Positions 27,960 through 36,851 of a stretch of DNA of 64,000 bases are shown here, in pieces (positions within the stretch are counted from its first letter, which is position 1; every line of letters starts with the position of its first letter). The translations under genes and the position numbers were made by a program. The notes under the pieces are model-generated. The model searched no databases and was not told the DNA's origin. It saw only the letters and a list, made by a program, of their open reading frames with translations. Source of the DNA: Paenarthrobacter nitroguajacolicus (GTDB taxonomy: Bacteria; Actinomycetota; Actinomycetes; Actinomycetales; Micrococcaceae). The DNA is taken from the NCBI RefSeq assembly GCF_007786235.1, contig NZ_VNFK01000003.1, positions 124,001-188,000 on the forward strand, written 5' to 3'.

Positions 27960-28631
27960 TCACAGTGCACGCTTCCTGGGTCCAGGGACCTGGGCGTCGG
28001 ATTCCCGCAGGTACAAGGGGGTGGAATCCAGCAGCGCCTGTCCCGACGCAAGACGGGCCAAGGCGAACTGGCCCAAGGAAGCGGCATCCGGTTGGGTGGT
28101 GGCGAAATCTTCATTCGCCCTGAGGACGTCGGCGTACAAGCCTGCACCTGCGCCGAACACCGGCAAGTCCGGCAGTTCGGAGGCGAAGCCGACGTGCGGT
28201 CCATCCACGAGTTCCGGCAACTGGCCGCCCTTCAGGGTGTATCGCGCCCAGTAGACCTCCTTGCGTCGGGCGTCAGTGGCCACCAGGAACTCGGGGGCGG
28301 CGGCGGTGGACTCGGCCACCTCAAGGGCGATGGCATCCAGGCTCATCAGTCCGTACAGCGGCTTGTTCCAGACGAACGCCAACGTGCGGGCAGTTGCGAT
28401 ACCCGAGCGGAGTCCGGTGAACGGACCCGGACCCACTCCGGTGACGATCGCGTCGACGTCCGCTCCAGTGAAACCGGCGCCAGCCAGCAACTTCTCAATG
28501 CCCGGGGCAAGGACTTCGGCGTGGCTCCGGGTCTCTTCGGTGGCGAAGGAATCCACCACCCCTTCCATGGCGTCGTCGGAAATCAAAGCCGCGCTGGCAA
28601 CGGCGGAAGTATCAATGGCCAGGATCAGCAT
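27960..28631 (-). CDS. tsaB: tRNA threonylcarbamoyladenosine biosynthesis protein TsaB
   Basis: A 223-residue TsaB, the non-catalytic partner of TsaD. It begins LILAIDTSAVASAA and has VGPGPFTGLRSGIATARTL, the family signature, at about residues 66-84. The start ATG 28631 overlaps the tsaE stop by one base (TGATG), so translation is coupled. An in-frame ATG 23 codons upstream lies inside tsaE and is rejected. Confidence 0.93.
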   Translation of the reverse strand: MLILAIDTSAVASAALISDDAMEGVVDSFATEETRSHAEVLAPGIEKLLAGAGFTGADVDAIVTGVGPGPFTGLRSGIATARTLAFVWNKPLYGLMSLDAIALEVAESTAAAPEFLVATDARRKEVYWARYTLKGGQLPELVDGPHVGFASELPDLPVFGAGAGLYADVLRANEDFATTQPDAASLGQFALARLASGQALLDSTPLYLRESDAQVPGPRKRAL

Positions 28632-29227
28632 CAATTGCCTCCCTCGTCTGAGGTGTCCGGTTGCCCTGAGGAGTCCGGGAGTTGTGGCACGTCGGCCCAA
28701 CGTGGACCGAATCCCCGGAACACAATGGTGCGGGGCTCGTCGTCATCATCGGTGTCGAAGTCCAGGACGTCACCTGCCTGGGTCGGTCTCGGCGCGCTTC
28801 CGCCACCTACCGACCTGTGCAGTTCCACTTCAAGGCGGCTTTCCGAAAGATGCTCCACCCGGTCCCGCCCCCACTCCACCACGGTGACGGCAGTGTCCAT
28901 GGTGTTCTCCAGATCGATGTCGTCGATCTCCGCAGCTGAGTCCAGCCTGTACGCATCAACGTGAACCAAGTCCGGACCTCCCGGCCTGGGACCGTCCGGC
29001 AGGTTTGGATGAATCCTGACCAGCACAAAGGTAGGCGAGATGATGCCTGCGCGAACGCCAAGACCTTCACCCAGACCTTGGGTAAACGTCGTCTTGCCCG
29101 CTCCCAGTTCACCCGTCAGGACCAGAAGGTCCCCCGGTTCAAGCACCTCACCGAGCGCTGCTGCGAGCGCGTGCGTCTGCTCCGCCGTCGTGACCTTCAG
29201 CGTGCGCTCCCACAGGGGTTCGCTCAC
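28631..29227 (-). CDS. tsaE: tRNA threonylcarbamoyladenosine biosynthesis ATPase TsaE
   Basis: A 198-residue TsaE P-loop ATPase. Walker A GELGAGKT is at residues 39-46, SPTFVLVRIH follows as the switch region, HVDAYRLDS and VVEWGRDRVEHL complete the family pattern. The C-terminal 45 residues (DFDTDDDDEPRT... DEGGN) are an acidic extension beyond the ordinary 150-160-residue core. Start GTG 29227 overlaps the alr stop (GTGA). Confidence 0.93.
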   Translation of the reverse strand: MSEPLWERTLKVTTAEQTHALAAALGEVLEPGDLLVLTGELGAGKTTFTQGLGEGLGVRAGIISPTFVLVRIHPNLPDGPRPGGPDLVHVDAYRLDSAAEIDDIDLENTMDTAVTVVEWGRDRVEHLSESRLEVELHRSVGGGSAPRPTQAGDVLDFDTDDDDEPRTIVFRGFGPRWADVPQLPDSSGQPDTSDEGGN

Positions 29228-30477
29228 AGCGCTGCCGTTTCGGCGTCGGCGGCAACAGCAGTCTGTGACTCAGGCTTGGCGGGCATTTCGTTGACATAGC
29301 TGCGTGGTACGCGCGGGCTGATCCGCGTGACAATTTCATAGTTGTTGGTTCCCGCTGCGGCCGCCCAATCGTCCGCAGTGGGGCCGCCGTCGGCGCCGTC
29401 ACCGAACATCACGGCTTCAGCTCCCCTAAGTTGCGCGGCAGCTTCCGGTGTCAGTGGTCCCAGGTCAATGACCATTTGGTCCATCGCGATCCTGCCCACA
29501 ACCGGGTAATTGACGCCATTGACGCGGACCGGACCTCCGGTGCCGATCCGGGGGACGCCATCGGCGTAGCCCAGAGGCACCAGGCCCAGCGTGCTTTCTT
29601 CGCTGGTCCGGTAGTTGAGGCCGTAGGAGACGCCCTGGCCCTCGGGAACCTTCTTGCAGTTGGACAGGAGGGTTCGAACGGTCATGGCGGGATGAAGGCC
29701 AAGTTCGGCTGAGGTAGCACCTTCGAAGGGCGACAATCCATAAATACCGAGCCCCACACGGACCAGGTCGAAATGTGAGTCCGGGCGTGAGAGGGTGGCC
29801 GGAGTGTTGGCGATGTGCCGTACCTCGGTATCCACGCCCGCGTCCTCAGCCATGGCGATTGCCTCGCGGAAGACAGCGAGTTGCTCATCGGTTTCCGGCC
29901 GGTGCGGTTCATCGGCCACGGCGAGGTGCGAGAAGATACCCACCACCCGCAAGAGGCCCTGGTCCTGGTAATCCATGGCCTGGCCCAGCAACTGGTCCCA
30001 ATCGGCAATCGTGCAGCCGTTGCGGCCCAGGCCTGTGTCCACCTTGAGGTGCACGCGAGCGGGCCGTTCCTGCTCGCGGGCCGCCGCAACGACGGCGTCC
30101 AGCTCCCAGCCGGAAATTCCGACGTCGATACCGGCGGCGACTGCTGCTTGGAAGTTGCTCTCACGGGTGTGCAACCACGCCAGCAACGGAGCATCAATCC
30201 CTGCGGCACGCAAGGCGAGCGCCTCGGAGATGTGCGCGACACCGAGCCAGGCGGCACCGGCGTCGAGGGCTGCACGGGCAACCTGGACAACGCCGTGGCC
30301 GTAAGCGTCCGCCTTCACCACGGCCATGACCGCCGCTGGGGAGGCCATGCCGACGAATTGACGAACATTGTGCCGCACGGCGTCGAGGTCGATCACGGCG
30401 GAGCGTTCCAGCACCGCTGACCTTGCTATGGAGGTCTTGGATCCGATCCCGATATCTGCAGCTGCTTCGTAAGTCAC
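29224..30477 (-). CDS. alr: Alanine racemase
   Basis: A 417-residue PLP-dependent alanine racemase that makes D-alanine for peptidoglycan. The PLP lysine is K55 in AVVKADAYGHG, and the second catalytic residue is Y285 in GVSYGLNYRT. RIAMDQMVIDLG and the C-terminal beta domain are intact. First gene of the operon that carries the t6A genes. Start GTG 30477: TAGAAT ends 7 nt before it and there is no ribosome binding site, a leaderless pattern. Confidence 0.95.
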   Translation of the reverse strand: MTYEAAADIGIGSKTSIARSAVLERSAVIDLDAVRHNVRQFVGMASPAAVMAVVKADAYGHGVVQVARAALDAGAAWLGVAHISEALALRAAGIDAPLLAWLHTRESNFQAAVAAGIDVGISGWELDAVVAAAREQERPARVHLKVDTGLGRNGCTIADWDQLLGQAMDYQDQGLLRVVGIFSHLAVADEPHRPETDEQLAVFREAIAMAEDAGVDTEVRHIANTPATLSRPDSHFDLVRVGLGIYGLSPFEGATSAELGLHPAMTVRTLLSNCKKVPEGQGVSYGLNYRTSEESTLGLVPLGYADGVPRIGTGGPVRVNGVNYPVVGRIAMDQMVIDLGPLTPEAAAQLRGAEAVMFGDGADGGPTADDWAAAAGTNNYEIVTRISPRVPRSYVNEMPAKPESQTAVAADAETAAL

Positions 30478-30484
30478 CCTAGAG

Positions 30485-30490
30485 ATTCTA
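30485..30490 (-). promoter_or_regulatory. -10 box of leaderless alr operon promoter
   Basis: TAGAAT on the minus strand, 7 nt before GTG 30477. Confidence 0.6.
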
Positions 30491-30534
30491 GTAGTGCCGG
30501 TGAATTCGGGTTAACTGCGGTGATTCACTGCCCG

Positions 30535-31629
30535 CTACTGTGCGTCCGACAAATGTGCAATCGTCGCCCTTGCCCGTCGTTGGGCCTCCGCCGGGATGTC
30601 CTTCACGATCGGTTCCAGGAAGGCGAAGCGCCGCAACCACTGGCTCGACTGCCGTTCCTTCCGGGCATTCGCCCGCTGCCACCAGTCGGCAATGTCTCCC
30701 CATCCAGGTGCGGCAAGCGAGCCGCCAACCTCCTGGACAGCAAGCGAAGCGCAGAGGTTGGCGAACCGCAACCGGTCGCCCAGCCTCCACCCGGCCAGGC
30801 ATCCCACAATGAAGGCTGCTCCGAAGCAGTCGCCCGCACCAGTGGGGTCGTAGGCGGACACGGGCAGGGAGGGCACCCACTCCTCTTCGCCGGTTTCCGA
30901 GTCCACGGCAACGGCACCCTGGGGGCCAAGCGTCACCACCGCCACGGGAACCCGGTCAGCCAACGAATACAGGGCTGCCCAGGGGTCCGCCTTTCCGGTG
31001 AACGCCATGGCCTCCGGGGCGTTGGGCAGGAAGGCATGGAAGTTCTCCAGTTGGTCCAGTCGCCGCTCGGACCACTCCCCCGTGGGGTCCCAGCCCACCA
31101 CGCCAAAGAGCTTGGTGCCTGAGGATTTTGCCGCCAGCATCCACGGCTCCAGTTCCTCCTCCAGCTCTGCCACGGCCGCGAGCGCCTTGGGCGGTTCTCC
31201 GATCAGCTCAGAGGAACTGATCGGTGCCGGATGGCCGTGCGTCACCATGGACCTGTCCTGGTTCACACACATGGAGACCGTGACGGGCGAGTGCCATCCC
31301 GGAATGGTGCGTGACAACGAAAGGTCCACGTGTTCCTGCGTTTCCAGGATCTGCCAGTTGTAGTCGCCGTACCCGTCGTCACCGAACGTTGCGGCCAGGT
31401 TGGTCCTCAAGCCCAAACGTGACGCGGCGATGGCTTGGTTGGCCACGCCGCCGGGGCAACTGCCCATGCCTTCGCTCCACACTTCGGTACCGGGTTCCGG
31501 TGAGTGCGGCAGGCCGGTAAAAATGATGTCCTGGAACACCGTTCCGGTCAGGAGAAGGTCACACTGGTGGTCCCCGTCCGAGCGAACGGCGGCAAGGGGA
31601 TCAAATCGTCGCTGGGGCATGGCGTCCAT
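30535..31629 (-). CDS. PfkB-family carbohydrate kinase
   Basis: A 364-residue ribokinase-fold sugar kinase. GSCPGGVANQAIAASRLG near the N-terminus binds the sugar, and the C-terminal anion-hole motif DPTGAGDCFGAAF contains the catalytic aspartate. The exact sugar cannot be told. It is divergent from the GH4 gene with only 46 bp between start codons, so the two are probably co-regulated. Start ATG 31629 (or ATG 31620): TAGTGT ends 7 nt before 31629 and no ribosome binding site is present. Confidence 0.85.
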   Translation of the reverse strand: MDAMPQRRFDPLAAVRSDGDHQCDLLLTGTVFQDIIFTGLPHSPEPGTEVWSEGMGSCPGGVANQAIAASRLGLRTNLAATFGDDGYGDYNWQILETQEHVDLSLSRTIPGWHSPVTVSMCVNQDRSMVTHGHPAPISSSELIGEPPKALAAVAELEEELEPWMLAAKSSGTKLFGVVGWDPTGEWSERRLDQLENFHAFLPNAPEAMAFTGKADPWAALYSLADRVPVAVVTLGPQGAVAVDSETGEEEWVPSLPVSAYDPTGAGDCFGAAFIVGCLAGWRLGDRLRFANLCASLAVQEVGGSLAAPGWGDIADWWQRANARKERQSSQWLRRFAFLEPIVKDIPAEAQRRARATIAHLSDAQ

Positions 31630-31636
31630 GCACGGC

Positions 31637-31642
31637 ACACTA
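31637..31642 (-). promoter_or_regulatory. -10 box of leaderless PfkB kinase promoter
   Basis: TAGTGT on the minus strand, 7 nt before ATG 31629. Confidence 0.5.
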
Positions 31643-31663
31643 CGCTGCACCCTCGGGGCTGCA

Positions 31664-31669
31664 TAGACT
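31664..31669 (+). promoter_or_regulatory. -10 box of leaderless GH4 promoter
   Basis: TAGACT, 6 nt (CGGAGC) before ATG 31676. It lies back-to-back with the -10 box of the divergent kinase gene, 21 bp away. Confidence 0.5.
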
Positions 31670-31675
31670 CGGAGC

Positions 31676-33055
31676 ATGCGGCTCATGATCGCCGGTGGCG
31701 GCGGATTCCGGGTTCCCCTTGTCTACCGTGCCTTATGCGCGGGTCCCTTCGCCGGACTGGTGGACCGCGTGGTCCTCTACGACGTCGACGCCCAGCGGCT
31801 CAGGGCCATTGACGCGGTGCTTCGGGACATGCCCACGGCGGCGGCTACACGGCCCGACGTCGTCATGTCCACGGACCTTGCTGAGGCCTTGAGTGGCACG
31901 GACATGGTCTTCGCGGCCATCCGCCCCGGCGGAACAGCCGGCAGGATCGCCGATGAACGCATTGCCCTTGAACTCGGCCTGTTGGGCCAGGAGACAACGG
32001 GCGCCGGCGGAATCTCCTACGCGCTGCGCACCATCCCGCACATGACCAAGCTTGCCGAGGCCATGCGGAAGCATTGCCCGGACGCCTGGCTGATCAATTT
32101 CACCAACCCCGCCGGTATGGTCACCGAAGCGCTTCTACCGGTGTTGGGCCGACGCGTGATCGGTATCTGCGACTCCGCGGGCGGCTTGGTCCAGCGTGCG
32201 GCCCGCGCTGCCGGGTCGCCGCTTCCCGATGGGACGCTCGACGGCGTGGGCTACTACGGTCTGAACCACCTCGGCTGGCTTTACAGGCTGGCACCCGACG
32301 GCCGCGACCTTTTGCCGGAGTTGCTTGCCGATCCCGCGGCGATCGAATCCATGGAAGAGGGCCGGTTGTTCGGCCGTGAGCTGCTCACGAAACTCGGCTG
32401 CCTGCCCAACGAATACCTCTACTACTATTACCGGTCCTCGCAGGCCACGGCAGCAATTACCCAGCAGCGGGAAACGCGGGGGGCTTCCATCCACCACCAG
32501 CAGAGCTCGTTGTACCCCGGCTTGCTTGAGTCCACGGATGCCTATGCCCTCTGGGATGCCGCCCGCCGGTCCCGGGAGGAAGGGTACCTGGCCGAGGCCC
32601 GCACGCACGGCGAGCAACGGGATGAGGAAGACCTCGCCGGAGGTGGCTACGAGCGGGTGGCACTGTCCGTCATGCGTGCCCTCTCGGGCGGTGGGACTGC
32701 CCAACTCATCCTTAACGTTCCCAACGCGCCCGTGGTCGCTGTGGGCGACCCTGCCACAGCGGACGTGGCCGTGCCCGGGTTGCCAGCAGACGCCGTCGTC
32801 GAAGTTCCCTGCGAGGTAACGCCCGACGGCGCGTTGCCGCTTGCGCAGGAACCGCCCCGCGGGCAGTTCCTCACCCTGATGCGGCACGTCAAGGAGGTGG
32901 AGCGATTGACAATCCGCGCTGTTCGAAACGGCGAGCGCGAAGCGGCCGTCCAGGCGTTCGCGTCGCACCCCTTGGTGGGCGCGACCCCGCAGGGAAGGCA
33001 GCTGTTGGAAGGATATGAGCAGGCTTTTCCTGAGCTGCGCGGACTGTGGCGCTGA
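31676..33055 (+). CDS. Family 4 glycoside hydrolase (6-phospho-beta-glucosidase-like)
   Basis: A 459-residue GH4 enzyme. The N-terminal NAD-binding part starts LMIAGGGGFRVPLV; NFTNPAGMVTEAL, GICDSAGG (metal-binding cysteine) and YGLNHLGW (metal-binding histidine) are in family order. GH4 enzymes use NAD and a divalent metal to split phosphorylated or free glycosides by a redox elimination mechanism. No PTS permease neighbours it, and the adjacent PfkB kinase may supply the phosphorylated sugar. Convergent with the GNAT gene, 3 nt between stops. Leaderless start at ATG 31676. Confidence 0.88.
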   Translation: MRLMIAGGGGFRVPLVYRALCAGPFAGLVDRVVLYDVDAQRLRAIDAVLRDMPTAAATRPDVVMSTDLAEALSGTDMVFAAIRPGGTAGRIADERIALELGLLGQETTGAGGISYALRTIPHMTKLAEAMRKHCPDAWLINFTNPAGMVTEALLPVLGRRVIGICDSAGGLVQRAARAAGSPLPDGTLDGVGYYGLNHLGWLYRLAPDGRDLLPELLADPAAIESMEEGRLFGRELLTKLGCLPNEYLYYYYRSSQATAAITQQRETRGASIHHQQSSLYPGLLESTDAYALWDAARRSREEGYLAEARTHGEQRDEEDLAGGGYERVALSVMRALSGGGTAQLILNVPNAPVVAVGDPATADVAVPGLPADAVVEVPCEVTPDGALPLAQEPPRGQFLTLMRHVKEVERLTIRAVRNGEREAAVQAFASHPLVGATPQGRQLLEGYEQAFPELRGLWR

Positions 33056-33058
33056 GTC

Positions 33059-33568
33059 CTAGAGCTTCCGGTACATCACGTGCAGGCCGACGTAGCCGAT
33101 CTCCGGGTGGTTGAAGGCTTCAGGTACCGTGGCGAGGATCCGGAAACCCATGGACTGCCACAACCACACCGCACGGACGTTGCTTTCCACCACGGCGTTG
33201 TACTGCATGGCATAAAACCCTGACGCCTTGGCTGCCTCCAGTGAGTAGGCGCACAAAGCACGGGCGATGCCTTGGCCGGAGTTGTTGGCCCCTACCATGT
33301 ATCCGGCGTTGGCAACATGGCTTCCACCGCCTGCTTGGTTGGCGTGGAACTCCCCCGTGCCAAGGATCCCGCCCGAGTCCTTGTTTACTGCCACGAAGGT
33401 CTGGCCGGGAGCTTCCTTGGTCCATTTGGCCCGCGCTGCTTCCTCGGAGGTGTCGCGGTCCCAGGTGAAGGTCTCACCGGCACGAATCACCGGTTCCAGG
33501 ATGGACCAGATGCCGGGCCAGTCCTCAGGTGTTGCCGGGCGGATATCAAAAGTCTGTTCTTGGCTCAC
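33059..33568 (-). CDS. GNAT-family N-acetyltransferase
   Basis: A 169-residue GNAT protein: IRPATPEDWPGIWSIL, then FVAVNKDSGGILGTGEF, acetyl-CoA-binding VGANNSGQGIARALC (variant of Q/RxxGxG/A) and NVRAVWLWQSMGFRILATVP. It resembles L-amino-acid or phosphinothricin-type acetyltransferases, but the substrate is not known. GTG 33568 is preferred: TAGCGT ends 7 nt before it, while the GTG three codons upstream overlaps that box. Divergent from mshA. Confidence 0.82.
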   Translation of the reverse strand: MSQEQTFDIRPATPEDWPGIWSILEPVIRAGETFTWDRDTSEEAARAKWTKEAPGQTFVAVNKDSGGILGTGEFHANQAGGGSHVANAGYMVGANNSGQGIARALCAYSLEAAKASGFYAMQYNAVVESNVRAVWLWQSMGFRILATVPEAFNHPEIGYVGLHVMYRKL

Positions 33569-33575
33569 AGCGGAC

Positions 33576-33581
33576 ACGCTA
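33576..33581 (-). promoter_or_regulatory. -10 box of leaderless GNAT promoter
   Basis: TAGCGT on the minus strand, 7 nt before GTG 33568. Confidence 0.5.
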
Positions 33582-33686
33582 GCAGCCTTGATCACCTGAA
33601 GGTCGCGCGCGTTGGTGTGCCAGTGGCAGGAGTAGTGTTTTCTGCAGGGCAAAAGTGAATTTGCTGTGTCTGTCAGGAGGAACGCC

Positions 33687-34931
33687 GTGCCATCGATCCG
33701 ACGTGTGGCGTTCCTTTCGTTGCACACCTCCCCCATGGAGCAGCCCGGCGCAGGCGATGCAGGTGGCATGAACGTCTACGTCCGGGCCCTGGCCATGGCC
33801 TTGGCTGAGACCGGCGTTGAGGTGGAGATCTTCACGCGTTCCACCAAAGCGGGCCAGCCCGCCGTCGAACATCCGGGCCCCGGAGTCTGCGTCCATAACG
33901 TCATGGCGGGCCCACGCCGCAAGCTGCCCAAGGAACAACTGCCCGAACTCCTGCACCACATGGTGGAAGAGATCGACAGGATCCGGCACCAGCAACTCCA
34001 CGGTCGGTACGATGCCATTCACTCCCACTACTGGGTTTCCGGCGTGGCAGGACTCGAATTGGCCGAACTGTGGGGTGTACCGCTGGTCCACACCATGCAC
34101 ACCATGGCCAAGGTCAAGAACCTCGTGCTGCAGTCCGGCGAGCGCCCGGAACCACGGCGCCGGGAGGAAGGCGAGCAGAGGATCGTGGATGGTGCTTCCC
34201 GCCTCGTGGCCAACACCCCTGCCGAGGCAGAGGAACTCGTGTCCCACTACGGCGCCGACCTCGACCGGATCGATGTCGCACCTCCCGGAGTGGACCTGAA
34301 AGTCTTCACGCCCTCGTTCCGGAAGAAGTCCCGGGCCAAGGTGGACGTCAGGCCGGACAGCTTCCACATCGTGTTTGCCGGCCGGATCCAGCGGCTCAAG
34401 GGACCGCAGGTCTTCGTCAAAGCCGCCGGAATCCTACGGAAGCGCCGGCCGGACATCGATCTTGAGATGACCATCCTGGGATCCCTCAGCGGGGCCAAGG
34501 ACTTCAACCTCCAGCAGATCATCCATGACTGTGGACTGGACGACGTCGTCACTCACCGCCCACCCGTTGTGGCGCCGGAGCTGGCCGGCTGGTTCCGCTC
34601 CGCAGACGTGGTGGTCATGCCCTCGTTCAGCGAATCGTTCGGTCTGGTCGCTTTGGAAGCACAAGCGTGCGGGACGCCAGTGGTCGCCACCAACGTAGGT
34701 GGCCTCTCCCGTGCCGTCTCCGATGGCCGCACCGGCATCCTGGTGGACGGACATGACCCCGCTGACTGGGCAGACGCCCTGGAAGATCTCTACGACGACG
34801 TCCAGACCCGTGAGGACATGGGCCGGCTGGCAGCAACCCATGCCGAATCCTTTGGGTGGCAGCGGACCGCCGCGATCACCTTGGAGAGCTACCGGGAAGC
34901 CGTTGGCGGACTCCTGGTGCCCCGGCGCTGA
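33687..34931 (+). CDS. mshA: D-inositol-3-phosphate glycosyltransferase MshA
   Basis: A 414-residue GT4 glycosyltransferase, first enzyme of mycothiol synthesis: it joins GlcNAc from UDP-GlcNAc to 1D-myo-inositol 3-phosphate. HTSPMEQPGAGDAGGMNVYV at the N-terminus is characteristic, HSHYWVSG and GRIQRLKGPQV follow, and the nucleotide-sugar site is SFSESFGLVALEAQACGTPVV. The start is GTG 33687, because AGGAGG lies 6 nt upstream; a GTG seven codons earlier is rejected. Its other substrate is made by ino1, 3 kb downstream. Confidence 0.95.
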   Translation: MPSIRRVAFLSLHTSPMEQPGAGDAGGMNVYVRALAMALAETGVEVEIFTRSTKAGQPAVEHPGPGVCVHNVMAGPRRKLPKEQLPELLHHMVEEIDRIRHQQLHGRYDAIHSHYWVSGVAGLELAELWGVPLVHTMHTMAKVKNLVLQSGERPEPRRREEGEQRIVDGASRLVANTPAEAEELVSHYGADLDRIDVAPPGVDLKVFTPSFRKKSRAKVDVRPDSFHIVFAGRIQRLKGPQVFVKAAGILRKRRPDIDLEMTILGSLSGAKDFNLQQIIHDCGLDDVVTHRPPVVAPELAGWFRSADVVVMPSFSESFGLVALEAQACGTPVVATNVGGLSRAVSDGRTGILVDGHDPADWADALEDLYDDVQTREDMGRLAATHAESFGWQRTAAITLESYREAVGGLLVPRR

Positions 34932-35036
34932 GCACGTCCAGGGAGTGGTGCCCGCAGGCTGGTAGATTGTCGCGCACAGCGTACGCACGCCACAAGCGTC
35001 AGCCCTGGTACGGGAACATCCAGCCGAAGGACAACG

Positions 35037-36725
35037 ATGTCTGAAAACAAGGTCTTGAGCGATCTTGAAATTGCCCGCAACGCCGCCATCCTGCCCATTG
35101 AGGTCATCGCCGAACGCGCCGGCATCACTGTGGGCGCCTTAGAGCTGTATGGGCCCCATAAGGCGAAGATCAACCCCGCCAAGCTGGTGATTCCGCCGAA
35201 CAAGGCACCCGGCAAGGTGGTGCTTGTCTCGGCCATGTCCCCTACCCCTGCGGGCGAGGGGAAATCAACCACGACGGTGGGGCTCGCCGATTCGCTGGCA
35301 CGGGCAGGACACAAGGTGATGATCGCCCTTCGGGAACCATCCCTGGGCCCGATCCTCGGCATGAAGGGCGGAGCCACGGGGGGAGGTTACTCCCAAGTGC
35401 TCCCCATGGACGACATCAACCTGCATTTCACCGGCGATTTCCATGCCGTAACCTCGGCCAACAACGCCCTCATGGCCTTGGTCGACAACCACATTTTCCA
35501 GGGCAACCAGTTGGGGATTGATCCGCGCCGGATGACCTTCAAGCGCGTGCTGGACATGAATGACCGCTCACTGAGGGAAGTCATCATCGGCCTCGGAGGC
35601 CCCACCCAGGGTGTGCCTCGGCAGGACGGCTTCGACATTACAGTCGCCTCGGAAATCATGGCCGTCTTTTGCCTGGCCACGGATCTTGACGATCTCCGCT
35701 CGCGGCTTGGCAGGATCACCTTTGGATACACGCACGATCGCGCGCCTGTCACCGTCGCGGACCTCGGCGTCGAGGGCGCCCTCACCATGCTGCTGAAGGA
35801 CGCCATCAAGCCGAACCTCGTCCAGACCATCGCCGGAACGCCCGCCTTGGTTCATGGTGGCCCGTTCGCGAACATCGCCCATGGGTGCAACTCGCTGATC
35901 GCTACCCGCACCGCGATGCAGCTTGCGGACGTCGTGGTCACCGAAGCCGGTTTCGGCGCTGACCTTGGCGCAGAAAAGTACATGGACATCAAGGCGCGCA
36001 TCGCGGAGGTGGCACCGTCCGCCGTCGTAGTTGTTGCCACCATCCGCGCCCTCAAGATGCAAGGCGGGGTTCCCAAGGAACAGCTCAGCGAGCCCAACGT
36101 GGACGCGGTGGCGGCCGGAGTGGAGAACCTGAAGAGGCACGTCGGCAATGTGGCAAAGTTCGGTATCTCGCCGGTGGTCTCCATCAACAAGTTCGCCACC
36201 GACACTCCCGAGGAACTTGAGTGGCTGCTGGCTTGGTGTGCAGCGGAAGGCGTGGAGGCCGCCGTCGCCGATGTTTGGGGACGCGGCGGCGGTGGCGACG
36301 GCGGGGATGAGCTCGCTGCCAAGGTGGCAGCTGCGCTGGACGCCCCTTCCGACTTCCACCACCTTTACGCGCTGGACCTCCCGGTGGAGGACAAGATCCG
36401 GACGATTGTGCAGGAGATTTACGGGGCCGATGGCGTGGAATTCTCCGTCCCGGCCCTCAAGCGCCTCGCCGAGATCGAGAAGAACGGCTGGACGGACCTT
36501 CCCATCTGCATGGCCAAAACGCAGTACTCCTTTACGGATGACGCCTCCAGGCTGGGCGCGCCCAAGGGATTCCGGGTGCACGTCCGCGAGCTGATTCCCA
36601 AGACCGGGGCAGGTTTCATTGTTGCCCTGACCGGGGCCGTCATGACCATGCCGGGGCTGCCCAAGGAGCCCGCGGCCATGCGCATGGACGTCGACGCCGA
36701 CGGCAACCCCACGGGCCTTTTCTAG
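35037..36725 (+). CDS. fhs: Formate-tetrahydrofolate ligase
   Basis: A 562-residue formyltetrahydrofolate synthetase, which makes 10-formyl-THF from formate, THF and ATP in the cytosol for one-carbon metabolism. The P-loop TPAGEGKST is at residues 70-78; [27 protein letters not shown] and [14 protein letters not shown] follow. Full family length. ATG 35037 has GAAGGA upstream. It stands between mshA and ino1, with a 105-nt gap to mshA and its own terminator downstream. Confidence 0.96.
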   Translation: MSENKVLSDLEIARNAAILPIEVIAERAGITVGALELYGPHKAKINPAKLVIPPNKAPGKVVLVSAMSPTPAGEGKSTTTVGLADSLARAGHKVMIALREPSLGPILGMKGGATGGGYSQVLPMDDINLHFTGDFHAVTSANNALMALVDNHIFQGNQLGIDPRRMTFKRVLDMNDRSLREVIIGLGGPTQGVPRQDGFDITVASEIMAVFCLATDLDDLRSRLGRITFGYTHDRAPVTVADLGVEGALTMLLKDAIKPNLVQTIAGTPALVHGGPFANIAHGCNSLIATRTAMQLADVVVTEAGFGADLGAEKYMDIKARIAEVAPSAVVVVATIRALKMQGGVPKEQLSEPNVDAVAAGVENLKRHVGNVAKFGISPVVSINKFATDTPEELEWLLAWCAAEGVEAAVADVWGRGGGGDGGDELAAKVAAALDAPSDFHHLYALDLPVEDKIRTIVQEIYGADGVEFSVPALKRLAEIEKNGWTDLPICMAKTQYSFTDDASRLGAPKGFRVHVRELIPKTGAGFIVALTGAVMTMPGLPKEPAAMRMDVDADGNPTGLF

Positions 36726-36731
36726 CTCCCA

Positions 36732-36790
36732 ACGCTCACTCACATCCCACCCCCAAACCCACAACCCTCAGGGAGGAAGTGAGAGAGCGT
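36732..36790. repeat. Inverted repeat downstream of fhs
   Basis: Twelve-bp arms ACGCTCACTCAC (36732-36743) and GTGAGAGAGCGT (36779-36790), 11 of 12 bases complementary, around a C-rich loop. It is separate from the terminator that follows, and could be an interspersed repeat element. Confidence 0.5.
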
Positions 36791-36802
36791 CCGGACAAAC
36801 GA

Positions 36803-36835
36803 CAAGCGCCCTCCCACATGAGTGGAAGGGCGCTT
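36803..36835. terminator. Bidirectional terminator between fhs and ino1
   Basis: Stem CAAGCGCCCTCCCAC (36803-36817) / GTGGAAGGGCGCTTG (36821-36835) with one mismatch and a three-base loop, between convergent genes. Confidence 0.75.
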
Positions 36836-36851
36836 GCGGAAACGTTCGGGC

